This document shows positions 26,819 through 39,100 of a stretch of 64,000 bases of DNA, piece after piece (the first letter of the stretch is position 1; every line of letters starts with the position of its first letter). The position numbers were made by a program, and so were the translations under genes. The stretch is from Laburnicola sp. R22_1 (lineage: Eukaryota; Ascomycota; Dothideomycetes; Pleosporales; Didymosphaeriaceae), in contig JACONQ010000007.1 of assembly GCA_014281115.1 (NCBI GenBank), positions 1,116,001 to 1,180,000 of the forward strand. Reading direction: 5' to 3'. The notes beneath the pieces are model-generated. The model was not told the DNA's origin, searched no databases, and saw nothing but the letters and a program-made list of their open reading frames with translations.

Positions 26819-28298
26819 CGGAGGTGCCTTTCAAAAGTTCTGTCTGACGCTAAAAGCGCCACCACAACGCCCAGCTCTTGGCACTAAAATACTTAAGATA
26901 GGAGCAATCTGATCTCTCTTCTGATCAACTATAGCCCCCAATACTGACGTGTATACGCGTACTCTTGTTGTTACTCTCAAATCACCATCTGTTGGCAAGT
27001 CAACCTCTCAAGTCTCAGAGCTCACTGGCATTAAACCACGCACAATTGATCGTATCTACAGCCGAGCTATTGCTGCTGGCTTCGAGCCCAACGTTCTGCC
27101 TCTTAAGATCCTCCCACACCACGTTCAAGACGCTCCTCGCTCTGGGCGCCTATCCAAACAGACGCAGGAGGTCAAGGAGGAGGTATTATAACAAGTATGC
27201 CGCGACAGATATGGACGTGAAAAGACCTGCGCTGACGTAGCTGGTGGGCTTAGTCTGCGAGGGATAGATCTCTTAGCTACTACTGTCTGGCGAGTCTTAA
27301 GAGAGGCTGGATACCACAAGACAAAGCCAACGAGGAAGCCTGGGTTGATATAGAAGATAAGGACTAAGAGATTAAAGTGGGCGCTTGAGCACGTTACTTG
27401 GACGCTTAAGGATTAGAAGAACGTTATATGGACAGATGAGACTTCTGTCGTTCTTGGTTATCGCTGTGGTGGATACAGAATATGGAGGAGACCTGAGGAG
27501 CGCGTAGTCAAGAGCTGTATACGTGAGAGATGGAAGGGATACTCTAAGTTCATGTTCTAGGGCTGCTTTACGTACGACAAGAAGGGTCCTTGCTATGTCT
27601 ACAAGCCAGAGACTAAGGTAGAGAAGCAGATAGCTGCTCAAAGGATCAGTGAGCTGAACGCTGAGCTCGAGCCTTTGATGCGAGATGAGTGGGAGCTGAA
27701 CACAGCTATAAGGAGGACAGGACTACGCAACAAGCCAGGCAAGAAACCTCAATGGAAATGGACAGCCAAGAATGGCAAGCTCGTACGCAGCTCTGGTAGA
27801 GGCATTGATTGGTGGCGATACCAGACGTGCGTTCTTATCCCTAAGCTTCTGCCCTTCGCGCAGGAGTGTATGAAGGATAGGCCACAGACTGTGGTGATAG
27901 AGGATAAGGCACCTGCGCATGCACACCACTATCAGGATACAGTGTACAGTCTGTACAAGGTCACAAAGTTGCTCTAGTGTGGCAACTCACCAGACTGCAA
28001 CTGCATTAAGCCATGCTGGTTCTATATGAAGAGAGAGACTACAAAGAAGGGAGCTCCTCAATCAAGAGCAGAGGGTATTAAGGCGTAGGAGAGATGCTGG
28101 CGAGACCTCCCTTAATCAAAGATATAAGCTTGGATTGAGCGTATTGTTAAACATATCCCTAAGATTATTAAGCTTAAAGGTGGCAATAAGTACCTTGAAG
28201 GGAGAGGAGAAAAGCGAGTTAGATAGATCAGCAATATGTGGCGTTTTGGTGGCGTTGTGGCTTTCCTTGGCAGACAGAACTTTTGAAAGGCACCTCCG
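26819..28298 (+). mobile_element. Inner Tc1-like element (1480 bp)
   Basis: Perfect inverted ends starting CGGAGGTGCCTTTCAAAAGT (28 bp identical), flanked by TA (26817-26818; 28299-28300). It carries a + strand transposase relic with HTH_Tc3-like region (V-S-E-L-T-G-I-K-P-R-T-I-D-R-I), W-T-D-E-T-S (first Asp, near 27,435), V-I-E-D-K-A-P-A-H (second Asp, near 27,900) and C-N-C-I-K-P-C-W near 28,010, where the family usually has I-E-P-x-W: again Glu to Lys by G to A. Several TAG stops replace Gln or Trp codons. Confidence 0.85.
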
Positions 28299-28755
28299 TA
28301 TGGAGAACAACACTACAATTAATCGCGGCCTTGATTAGAGCGTCCCTAGGCGCTTAATACATATAACAAGCGTGTACTCTATTAAGAGGCACGAAAAAAC
28401 CCAAGGATTGAATACCTAGCCCTCCTCCGCAAGGCCTCCCTCCGCCGCATCTCTTAAATAACTGCATATCGCGCATTGAAGGCAGAGAGCCTAACCAACT
28501 TCCAGGCAGCGCGGAAGCCCAAGATCACTCGCGCGGTGGCCCAGGAGAGGCGTCAATTCGAACGGGAATATCGCAATTGGGATTGGCGCGGACAGCCCTT
28601 CTAGTTCTTAGATAAGTGCTCTATTTAAAGACGCTCTAGCGGCACATCTACATAGGTTTTTCGCCTCCCACACAAGAAATAGAGACATAAGATGATCGAA
28701 AAGACAGTTATATTAAAATCTCGCGCGGCAATAGTGTGGGCGAGTATCTGGCTTA

Positions 28756-30868
28756 CTGTGTCCGTGCACTCAACGCCCGGATTCAGTCAACGCCCCGCTG
28801 AACACCATAGCAGCTTAACTAAAATAAGGCTGCAGAGCCACACAAAATCGCTATTATTACGAGATTTTGTAGTAGAGTACTATTTTAATGCTTGCAATTT
28901 ACCTATGCTACTTATATTTACTTGGAAGCTTAACGTTGCGGCCGTGCCGCGTGGTCTTAGGTGGAGCTGCTGATGCGGCACCTGAAGCCTCCTAAGTAGT
29001 TATAGTATTAACTACGCGTTTCTAACGCTTATTGCTCTGTATAGATGGCTGCAAGGCCTTTCTCTTACCCTTTTAGGTAGATTGTAGAGCTTTTGCATTA
29101 TTGCGAGCTTCTCTCTAGCAAGCACGCTCTGCTGCCTTCTCAGCCTTCTCCTTCTCCTTAGCTACCTTAGCTGCCTCCCTCGCCACACGCTTCTCCTCTG
29201 CAATTTTCTCCTTACATAGCTTAGCTGCCTTCTTTAACTCAGCCTTCTCAGCTTTTTAAAGCTTCTGCTCCTTCTCCTCTTGTTCCTTTACAGACTGACG
29301 TACGCGAGCCTCCCTAACCTTCCTTAGTGACCAGAAAACCGCCCCCCTATAGTACTCTTGACGTTGTTGCAGATCTAGAGGTTTTCCCTTCTTCTTGTGC
29401 TTCTTTTTCGTAGTAAGAGCCTCTCTTAACCTAGCAATCTTATGGTGAAGTAACTCATTTTGAACTGAGATGTGGTGGAGTGAGCGGCTAAGCTTCTGCG
29501 CGTCCTTACTACTCTAATCTTCTACTGCGGATCGTACAAGGCGGTCTAGTTTACGCTAGTTAGATCCGCTGAGTACTGACGTAGAGCTCTCTCGCGATTC
29601 CTGCTCATCTAGGGTAGTGTTGGTGAACCTTTTGAGTATAACCTCTGGGTTGAATGGTGATATGCCTGTTGCTTTAAAAGACTTAAGTATCGTCTCCTCC
29701 TTAAAAGAGCTCGTCCAGGCCTCCTAGAATAGAGGGAAGAAGTCCCCTTTCTTAATAGGGAGGAGTCCCTGGCTCTGGTGGAGGTGATCCGATAGCTCCT
29801 TTGAGTACGCAGTTGATAGAGGCTTAAATAGAACTACATCAAGTGGCTAAAGCGTGTGGGTTGAATAAGGGGGGAAGATAGCTAGGAGTATCCTGTTACG
29901 GTCGCAATAGTCGATAAAATCCATAGTAATGTAAGATCCATAGCCATCAAGGATAAGTAACTAGTAAGACTATTAAGCTTTTGCCTTAGTGTAGCGATCA
30001 AACACCTGTTCAAGCCAGGCAAGGCCGATATTGTTGTTTGTCCAGCCTAAAGGCGACAAGGAAATGTGTACTAAGTGCTCTCCTGCCTTAATATCCTCTA
30101 CCTAGCTTAATTGTATAGCCTTGTTAGTAGCCTAATAGATAAGGCTTGGCGGCAAGGCTGATCTATTAGCGCAAACACATACTAGGAGGGTAATCCATTC
30201 ACAAGAACCATCTTGGAGAGATGCTATAACCTCCTTATTCTCCCATATTCGTCTGCTGAACACTCGTTTTGATCGGCTAGTGATACCAATTAAGAAGCCT
30301 TTTTCATCCATATTATACGTGTGACGAGGCTCGATGTCATATTCCTTAATTTTGGCACCTAGGAGATCAAAATACAGGCTGTATTTATCCCCTGAGTCAG
30401 CTTAGTGGCGATTGCTGTCCATACCAGCTGCCTATCGAGAGATCAGATAAATGTTGTGTCGGTTGATGAAGCGAGTAACCCAGCTCTCGCTCACTGGCTC
30501 CTTAGCTATTGTTAACGCGAAATTTCGTATTATCTCTCTTGTAGGTGGCAAGTGACGCGCTGTAAGCCCTTCAATGTATTGTACAAGCTCCTGCTCTTGT
30601 TAGGGACTGAGTTTCCGTTGGTTAAACCCCGCAGTTGCACGCGTCGTTTGAATCGCTTGGTGCCTTCGCGACAGCGTACTTCGATCAACGCCATGCTTGC
30701 TAGCGATCTTAGTATAAGAGAAAGATTCTTCTAACCTTAGCGATTCTATTTCTTTAATTGCAGCCTCAATTAAGCTCATATTAGTGGCGTTATGGCGTGT
30801 TGAAATTTGGGGTGGTTTGCGTTCAGCGGGGCGTTGACTGAATCCGGGCGTTGAGTGCACGGACACAG
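28756..30868 (-). mobile_element. Pogo-like element B (2113 bp)
   Basis: Long inverted ends beginning CTGTGTCCGTGCACTCAACG, identical for about 48 bp, flanked by TA (28754-28755; 30869-30870). The - strand transposase starts near 30779 with M-S-L-I-E-A-A-I-K-E-I-E and an HTH_psq segment (Y-T-K-I-A-S-K-H-G-V-D-R-S-T-L-S-R-R), then P-V-S-E-S-W-V-T-R-F-I, Y-N-M-D-E-K-G-F (first Asp), L-I-L-D-G-Y-G-S-Y (second Asp) and L-Q-P-L-D-V. The C-terminus is a Lys/Glu/Ala-rich coiled coil. Relatively few stops, so mildly mutated. Confidence 0.85.
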
Positions 30869-31085
30869 TAATTGGAGAGGGCGGGTTCGGCGGAGTCCCT
30901 TAGTAATTATGCCTAGGGACCCAGCAGCTTGTTGCAAAGGATACAGCGCATAGAGTTATATTAAAGCTCTACGTAAAGGACTCCTCTGTAATTATTACGC
31001 AGGAGATATCTATATGCACAACAACGCGCCCATCTACAGGGCGCGACAGTTGCTCGATTTTTTGGCGGAACACGGCATACAACTA

Positions 31086-32925
31086 CAGTCAACTCTCGTT
31101 ATAACGATGTCCGTTTTAGCGATATCCTCGATATAGCGATATTTTTCGCTTGCACGGATTCAACTCCACACAATCTACCCCTGTATCCGATATTCAATAT
31201 CTAATACCACTTCAGCGCCAAGTATCGTTATAGAAGCTATGGGCCGCAAGGGGATATCCAATCATGAGAGGAAGGCTCTCCGCGCCTAGGCCTTCTCTCA
31301 GCAACCACAGCCACGACAGAAAGCTATCATCGCATGGTTTGAAGCTAAATTTGGCAGAAAGCTCTCCCAATCAACTGTATCTGAGTCTCTCGACGATCGC
31401 TTTCGACACCTCGACGCCCTACCTGCCTCCGCCTCCGCCTCCGCCTCCGCCTCCGGTACATCCATATCCGATACAGCCTACCGCTCACGAGCGGCTGCCT
31501 GGCCTCTGCTTGAGTCTATCCTGTATGAGTGGCAGCAGGGAATACAAGTGCGAGGGGGACTAGTATCAGGCGATATACTTGCTGAGAAAGCTCGAGAGAT
31601 CTGGCGTCAGATTCCAGCCTACCAGGGCCAGGCTATTCCTGAGTTCTCGTCTGGCTGGGTATTAAAATTCAAGCAGCGATATAGGATAGCAGAGGTTACA
31701 CAGCATGGCGAGCAGAGCTCTGTACTAACGCAAACAGCAGCCGAGATGGTAGATATACAGAACATCTGCATCTGATACCCAGACAGCGATATATTCAACA
31801 TGGACGAGACTGGGCTATACTAGAGGTGGGCAATATCAAGAGGGCTAGCTACTGCCTTAATGCCTGGTGTTAAGAAAGATAAAGCTAGGGTATCTATCAT
31901 GCTCTGCTGCAACGCTACTGGTACTGAGCGCGTAGCACCATAGGTGATAGGAAAGTCAAAACAGCCTCGAGCTTTGCGAGGAGTTAATATATTAGCTATT
32001 AGCTGTGTCTGGGGGGCCTCCAAGAAGGGCTGGGTAAACAAATCTATTATGGCTAAGTGGCTTGCTGCATTCTATAGCTATATTAGCTCAAGGAAGGTTG
32101 TTCTTCTTATAGACAACTACTCGGCCCATCTTTCTAGCCTTCAACAATCGCCGCCTCCGTCCAATATCGCGATCCAGCTCTTACCAAAGAACTCAACAAG
32201 CATGTATTAGCCTCTTGATCAGGGTATTATCCAGAACTTCAAGACCTACTACTGGAGGCAGTGGCTAGCGTTCACGGTTAAACACTACAACCTTAGCCTT
32301 AATCCATTCAAATTCATAACGATTCTCTATACGCTCCACTAGATAGCTGAATCATAGCTGCTCGATATTAAGGATACTACTATCCTACACTGCTACATTA
32401 AGAGCACGTGCATCCCGAAGAGGTGGCTAGATCCTAGCTCTGGACTTGATAGAGAGGAGCCAATAGAGAGTCTATATCAGGCTGCTGCCCAGGCTGGCCA
32501 GATCCAGGATCCTATGGCTATAAAGAACTTTCTCAATCCAGTAGATAAGGATTTAGAGGAGGAAGAGAAGGATACATCCCTACAGGATATCGTAGTTGCT
32601 CAGCTAGGGCTTGTTCAAGGATTAGAGGAAGAGGAGGAGGTGCTACCTCCTCCTGCTCCAAGCGTTGCAGAGGCTCTTCAGGCGGTACAGGTTCTACTCT
32701 GCTATCAGGAGTATCAGGAGACTGCAAAGTATGAGGATATATCCTATATGAAGCGGCTAGAGAGGTCGTTGAAAGCTCAGTCAATCAGAAGTATGAGGCA
32801 GTCAACAATTTCGGAGTGGCTGCAAGTCCGCCAAGACTAGCTTAATAATCATCGATTAAACGATATTTCGATATAAAGATAGAATTTGCTGTGCACGGAT
32901 TAATCGTTATAACGAGAGTTGACTG
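31086..32925 (+). mobile_element. Pogo-like element A, copy 2 (1840 bp)
   Basis: Same 23-bp inverted ends as the element at 23566, flanked by TA (31084-31085; 32926-32927), opposite orientation. Transposase from about 31240: an initial M-G-R-K-G-I, HTH, a Pro/Ala-Ser repeat encoded by CCGCCT hexamers, CENP-B-like segment (I-P-A-Y-Q-G-Q-A-I-P-E-F-S-S-G-W), N-M-D-E-T-G (first Asp), L-L-I-D-N-Y-S-A-H (second Asp), P-L-D-Q-G-I, acidic C-terminus to 32840. Stops at 31774 (CGA to TGA), about 31820, about 31940 and later, all by transition. Less mutated than copy 1. Confidence 0.85.
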
Positions 32926-33659
32926 TAATCGAGTGGCCGCGTTATTCCCCTAACATTAACCCTATTGAACATCTCTAGTGGTCCCTTAAGAGAGAACTCT
33001 ATAAGCGTTACCCTAATATAGGCGACCTTGGCGATAGCAACAAGGACTTTGAGACCTTCTACGCGGCGTTAAAAGATTGCTAGCGTAGGATCCCTAATTC
33101 GCTAATTCGCAAGCTTATACTTAGTATGCCGCGCCGCCTACTTGCTCTCTAGCGTGCGCGCGGGTATTAAACAAAATATTAATTAAATAATTATCTCTAT
33201 ATCAATTATCAACTCTCTGGGAGCGATATTGGGGGTGCCGGAGCGCTCTGCGCGACGGAGTAGTGATGATGGCGGACCTCGCTTACCCCTGCAGGGAACA
33301 GACTTTTGGCTTAGTACTGTATAAGTACTATTATTTATAATAAGTTAGTACTATATAAAGACAAGATAGTATATAATAAGAGGCATAGGTTAGCAGTATA
33401 TAAAATAGAGGATTAGCTTAATAATAATAAAAAAGAGAAAAGAGCTAGGGAGAAGGAATACGTATAGAGAGATATTTAAAGTAGAGAATAAGAGAGAGAA
33501 GAATAAAGAAAGGAAAGCCTACCTTATATACTTCTTTCTTCTATCTAGAGCCTTAATTTCTACTCCTTATTAGCATCTATCTTCTCTTTATTTAATATTA
33601 TATAATTGCCTAATATCGCTGTCTAAATAGATAAGATAAATAGGTCTATCTATTATATA

Positions 33660-33819
33660 GTTTTTTTTGCGACTAAGGGGTTTCTAATAAAAATATTACA
33701 ATAATAGCAGTTATCCCATCTACTATTATTAATACAGAAAAACGTTTTAAGGTAGTATTAATAAAAAGAAGTTAGCGCGTTATAAGCGAGCTAAGCGAGC
33801 TTAGCGGGCTTAGCGCGCC
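33660..33819 (-). mobile_element. Short retroposon-like repeat R4, copy 1 (160 bp)
   Basis: Flanked by the exact 14-bp duplication CTATCTATTATATA (33646-33659; 33820-33833). Read on the - strand it begins with a GC-rich head (GGCGCGCTAAGCCCGCTAAG), then a body with ATTATTGTAATATTTTTATT, and ends CCTTAGTCGC followed by an A8 run. A-tail, size and long duplication suggest a SINE or a LINE 3' end. No typical tRNA A/B boxes could be confirmed. Confidence 0.75.
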
Positions 33820-34185
33820 CTATCTATTATATAAGAAATAAACTAAGTAAAAAGAACTCTATATAAATAATATATTATTGCTACAATTGTGTTATTAACT
33901 ATATAATCTTACCCTTAACCACTATTAGCTAGACTGCTACTCTACTACTAATAAGCCTAATTACGCCTTTAACAAATAGTAGCAAAGTATAACAAATAGT
34001 TACTTAATAGAATTTTTCTACTAACTAAAGTAAACTAGCTAGAGTAGAAGGCGTATAGATAGAAGAATAATAAATAAATAAGGTAAATATTAGTAAGTAG
34101 ATAGTTTGTATATAGAAAGGAAGAACTACTAATAGTAACTTTAAAATAAAAAGTTGCTAGTATCTATACACTATATAGGCAAGAG

Positions 34186-34455
34186 CACCTAAGGGTATTA
34201 AAGTTTTAATATTATTATATAATAGTATTATATAGGGATTATTTAATGCCTATGCGCTATAGCCTATACGCTATAGGATCTTTTTCTTTTTATTTATATC
34301 CTTTCTAGAGACAAGCAATTAATACTAAGTTGTTTTATTATATTATTTTCTTTCTTATACGCTTATTCTATACACCCTTTACACTTGCTAATATAGAGTA
34401 TTAGATATTAATAACTTTATAGCTAGCTGTAGAGTACCTATTTAACAAGTATAAT
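34186..34455 (+). repeat. Dispersed repeat R3, copy 2
   Basis: Matches 366-620 and then 808-835, lacking the roughly 180 bp between. Ends just before the Tc1-like element at 34478. Confidence 0.7.
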
Positions 34456-34477
34456 AATTAAAAATATTAAAGTAGTA

Positions 34478-36597
34478 CAGTAGGGTGACACAAAAAAAGC
34501 GCCTAGTAAAAAGATATCTTTTTAAAAGTAATATAACTAGGTGAGTTTTAATACTATGTAAATAAAGAGTATACCGTTTTAAGGAGAAGGTTTAGGAGAT
34601 TTAGTATAGAAGGTTAGTAAGAGCTTAGTAATCAGCGCTAACTAGAGGTATCTTAGTAAAATTAAGGGAATTTTTTCTTAAAACTTTGACTCTATATAAC
34701 TTTTTTCTACGTAGATAAAATTCTATAACTTATATATATTATAGTTTAGTCTATAAAAACTATATAACTTCATTTTCATTATAGGGTTATTTATTGAAAT
34801 AATAATTATAAGGAAAAAGATAAAAATTGATTAAAATTAAACAGTTAGATAGAACTAGTAAATAATATATAACTAGTACGTAGTATACTATCCTTTAGCC
34901 TCTATAACGTTATTATAACGCTTAGGCAAAGATAGTATATAATGATCTATAGCCTCCTGTGGAATTAAATCCCACTCCTCTTGTATAGCTCTTTTAAAGG
35001 CTTCTACACTAGATTTACTAGTGCCAAAGCCTAAAGAAGCCCTATTTCTTTTTCCTAGCCTATCTTTTAATAGACTCCAAACGTTTTCTATAGGATTTCA
35101 GTCTGGTGAATAGGGTGGATGCCCAAAAACAAAGACTTTATTCCTAGAAAATCACCTTTTCACCTGTGGAGTTTCGTGGATCTTCGAATTATCCTGTTGA
35201 AATTTTCAGCCTAGTTATAATTAGTATAAAGAATAAGATTATAAAAAATATAATATATATATATATATTATATATACTAAAAGAAAAAAGAAAAAAGAAG
35301 AAAAAGGGGTACTTTACTTACGTCATTTTAAAAGAGGTTTTAAGACAGGATTTAAACACTCCTGTATATATCTGGTGTTATTAAAGGTCCTAGTTTTAAT
35401 AGGGTCCCTTAAAAACACTAGTTTAGAACGTCCTCCTATCCAAATACAGCCCCAGACTAAGATAGAAATATCTCGCGCTTTCAGTAAATTAGTACTAGCT
35501 CAAAAAAAAAGATATAAAAAAAGTAAAATAGCCCAATTATAGAGAAAAGCGGGCTCTATGATTCTAGGATTTAAAAGAAATTAATAACTTACTAGTTGTT
35601 CGGTTTTTGTGCTGTTCAGGCCCAATTTTCGATTTTTCCCATTTTCTTATATATTCTTGCCTATTACCATGCCCCCTTTGGATAGTAGACTCGTCAGAAA
35701 ATATAAATTTAGCAAAGTTAATATTTTCTAGCTTCTTAACTATCTCTTTAGCCCAGAATTCTCTTCTTTTAGCTCTTTCTTTAGTTAAATAGGCCTTTTT
35801 CTTAGAGACGTTAAAAGAATAGTCTTCTCATTTTAAAACTCTCTGTAACGTTCTCTTAGTAAAGCCAAAACTATTCTCTTCTAATAGCCTCTTATTTGTC
35901 TTCTTAGGGCTTTTAGTTAAATCCCTATTAATAACTCTTTTCTCCCTAGAAGTAACCTTCGTTGCTCTCCCCTCTTTTACCCCTTTTAATAAGTTATCTC
36001 CCTTATTTTTCTTATTAATACGTCTAATAGAAGTCTTAATAGATTGTAGAGGCTTATTAAGAGTAGTAGCAATAGTAGAATTAGAAGTATTTACTTTTTT
36101 AAGTAAAGAAACTTAACTTTCGAGTTTTGACAATTTTGGCTCCATTCGAGGAAATACAAAAGAGAAAATTTACTAGACAAAAGATATTATATTATACTAT
36201 AATCTTAGTAATAAATCACGTGATTTAATTAACTTTTAAAATCACGTGATTGTTTATCCTTAAATAGTTTCTTAATTAAGTTATATAAGTACTCTGAAAT
36301 TTTGCTTACGTAATCTATACTAGGCCTAGAATAGCTAGTAAAAACATTAGCCTAGTAGCATACTAAATAAAAAAGTCATAACGCCTTAAAAATTGACTTT
36401 TTAAAAACACTACGTTTAGAGATAGATACCTTAAGGACCCTGCTTAGTAAGCACATAACTAGTACTCAATCTTAATCTCCTATATGTCCTCTTTCAAATC
36501 GTATACTTTTTATTTACATAGTATTAAAACTCACTTATTTATATAACTTTTAAAAAGGTATCTTTTTACTAGGCGCTTTTTTTGTGTCACCCTACTG
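34478..36597 (-). mobile_element. Tc1/mariner-like element B (2120 bp)
   Basis: Inverted ends CAGTAGGGTGACACAAAAAA / TTTTTTTGTGTCACCCTACTG, flanked by TA (34476-34477; 36598-36599). The - strand transposase runs from about 36,143 to 34,880: S-N-S-T-I-A-T-T-L-N-K-P-L-Q (HTH), F-S-D-E-S-T (first Asp, near 35,700), F-Q-Q-D-N-S-K-I-H (second Asp, near 35,190), then N-P-I-E-N-V-W-S-L-L-K with the catalytic Glu retained (near 35,090). Two apparent introns begin GTAAGT (about 35,325 and 35,600, reading leftward). Sister family of the element at 15008. Confidence 0.8.
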
Positions 36598-37280
36598 TAT
36601 ATATAAGTAATAAAAATCTATAATTTATTCTTACTACTACTAAATAAGAATATTAAAAGCTACTAAATAAGCTACTTAGAAAAAGAATAAAGTTATAAAT
36701 AATAAACCTTAGCGTAGTATATAGTCTGATTTATATTAAAGAAAAATTTATATTCTTAATAATAAATATATCTAAGTTTAAATTATATATAAATCCTATA
36801 ATAATATTATAATAAGTTATACTAGTTATAAAGAAACGTATAGCTAGGCTAATAAATAGTATTATTAGTTAAATATAACAGCTATAATAGCGTACTATAT
36901 TTACTCTTATTTTACTTACTAATAAAGTAAGTTATACTAAAAAGGCAAGTATAAACTATTATAGCTACTCTCTATACTAGAGTAATATTAGTAATTTATC
37001 TTAGTAAACTTTATTATAAAACTTTTATTTTATAAAAATAAAAGTTATATTTACACTAGTATTATAGTAGTAGTAAACTAACTAAGTAAAAATAAAACTT
37101 TATTATAATATAAGATATTACTATAGAGTTAATAATATATATATTTCTAAAATATATGTAGTAAAAAAGTTACCTACTAGAAACAATTAGTAACTAAAGT
37201 TATTAGTTTATTTTATACTTTTAAAAAAGATTTTATTAATAACTAAGTATATATTCTTAACTCTCTACTATACACTACTT

Positions 37281-37402
37281 TATTTTGTGACTACCTTTTT
37301 ACGCTTTTTTTTATTACTAAGCAGGGGACTCTGCTTTTTTTGTTATATTAGTTGAGATAAAAGCCTTTGTCGTGCTACCTCTAGGTAGTTAATTTAACGC
37401 CA
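37281..37402 (+). mobile_element. R5 retroposon-like repeat, copy 2
   Basis: A 122-bp insertion with the exact 12-bp duplication TATACACTACTT (37269-37280; 37403-37414). It carries a few more bases at the variable left end (TATTTT before GTGACTACC) than the copy at 4741, and ends at the same AACGCCA. Confidence 0.75.
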
Positions 37403-38937
37403 TATACACTACTTAAAAACTAATAGTTAAACTAAAATTACTAATATATTCCTTAAGTAGTATTTTTATTTATATATTAATTACTAATACAATAACTAAG
37501 CTATCTTTTTACCTATAGTAGAGTTTATTACTAATAGTTATATTAGCAAGTTAATAACTATTACACTATTTTTAGTAATAAAAAATTATATACTTTATAA
37601 TAGTACTAAGCTAAAAATAGTATTTAATTTTAAACTAGAATAATATTTACCTACACTTACTTACTTAGACTATACTTACACTAATAGATTTATTAGTAAG
37701 CTTACTTAACTTTATAACTTTTTATATAATAACTTATAATAAGTATAAACTAAGTAAGTTAAGTATATAAATACTACTTATATACTATTTCTATACTTTA
37801 ATATTAGTAACTATATTATACTAAACACTTATAATCTTTATATAAAATAACTAAGCTATAGTCTTAATTTTAAGAATTATAGACCCTTTTATATTATATA
37901 CTTAATTAATAAAAAAGACTATAAATTAAACTTACTTATACAAATAAACTACTTATATAATATATTTTACGTATAAGTATTATATGTCGGCTTGCTAAAT
38001 ACCTTTTTTAACCTTTTTTTTAGTTTAAGGTTAAAGTAAATTAAGATAGAAGGTTATTATATACTATATACGGCACCTAATTCTAATTAAAGACTAACCT
38101 TAAACACTACCTAATAACGCGATAATAGTTTAAACTTACTTATACTCTATCTACATCTTATAAGCTCCTAACCTATATAAAGTTTACTTATGGCGTATAT
38201 AGCACATCTGGCTTATTGCTACTACTATTATTAGTTATCTACACTCGCTTAATAGATAAGCTAACTTAATAGCGATAATAGTAATAATAGTTAGAAGGAT
38301 CTTGCAGATCTATACAACGCTCTTACTACTATATAGCTTGTTAATAAACACCTTATTATCCTCCTTTTGCGTCCCCTACTAGATTCTATTACTAATAAGA
38401 AGTAATTGCATCTACTAGAGTAGAAATTTAACCTTATAGTCCTTTGCAAACTAGATAAGCTGCTAACCTAACTAGTACACTAGGACTGCCTTATAGATAG
38501 TTAAGTATACTTGCCCCTCGCGCTAGATAAGTATCTAATAGATAGAATAGAACTTTAGTGTGGTTACTTTAATAGTAGTAGCGCGCATCTTTAGTGTGTA
38601 CTTTTTAGTAATAGCGAGTACTTCTTTAGAAATAACATTAATGTCTAGATAGATAGTAGGGCGTAGAGAGATAGTAATAGGAGGAGATTTATTAAGGACA
38701 ATCTTAATATAGTAATAGAGTAATAGTGTATCTAGTATATATTATCCTTATCCCACTATTACAAAAAATAGTACGTACCTATTAATATATTAACTTATGT
38801 TATTTGTAATAATCTAGATAGTAGTTTATAACTTAGAATAGTAGAGGAGAAATAGCTTATAGTGTAGCTGCGCTAAAGTTATATCTCTCCTAAAGTTCTA
38901 AGTGGCCTCTTTGTAAAAAGATTGCTTATAGGAGCCT

Positions 38938-38978
38938 CGCGCCAAGACCGCTAAGCTTGCTTAGCAGTTCGAACGCGC
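38938..38978 (-). mobile_element. R4 head fragment fused to R5
   Basis: Resembles the GC-rich end of R4 (CGCGCC-AAG-CCGCTAAGC-TGCTTAGC). It contains a GTTCGAAC word resembling a Pol III B box, where the RIP-mutated copies read TTATAAC. It abuts the R5 copy at 38979 with no gap. Confidence 0.45.
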
Positions 38979-39100
38979 TTTTTTTATTACCTTTTTACGC
39001 CTTTTTTTTATTACTAAGCAGGGGGCTCTGATTTTTTTATTATATTATTTAAGATAAAAGCCTTTGTCGTCCTACCCCTAGATAGATAAAATAACGCCAC
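38979..39100 (+). mobile_element. R5 retroposon-like repeat, copy 3
   Basis: Same core and end as the other R5 copies (ends ATAACGCCAC). No flanking duplication is visible; the left neighbour is an R4 fragment, so this may be a composite insertion. Confidence 0.65.

Larger units (their letters stand above)
26649..33170 (+). pseudogene. Tc1-like transposase of the outer element, split in four
   Basis: The ATG at 26649 (M-S-S-F-G-V-E-I-S-G) opens an HTH region (A-L-S-R-E-L-A-K-K-F). Pieces are 26649-26818, 28301-28755, 30871-31085 and 32928-33170. Each junction stays in frame when the insert and one TA copy are removed; the last reads H-G-I-Q-L-I-E-W-P-R-Y-S-P-N-I-N-P-I-E-H-L, joining the second catalytic region to the third, with the Glu retained. 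About a dozen stops from transitions remain. It ends with TAA at 33168-33170. Confidence 0.8.
26557..33319 (+). mobile_element. Outer Tc1-like element holding three nested transposons
   Basis: Termini CAGTGCCAAGCCAAAAGTCT (26557) and, at 33319, its inverse with a few RIP changes (ACTTTTGGCTTAGTACTG), flanked by TA (26555-26556; 33320-33321). The span is 6763 bp, but three other elements (26819-28298, 28756-30868, 31086-32925) sit inside it. Subtracting them and one TA each leaves about 1324 bp, the normal size of a Tc1/mariner element. Confidence 0.85.
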
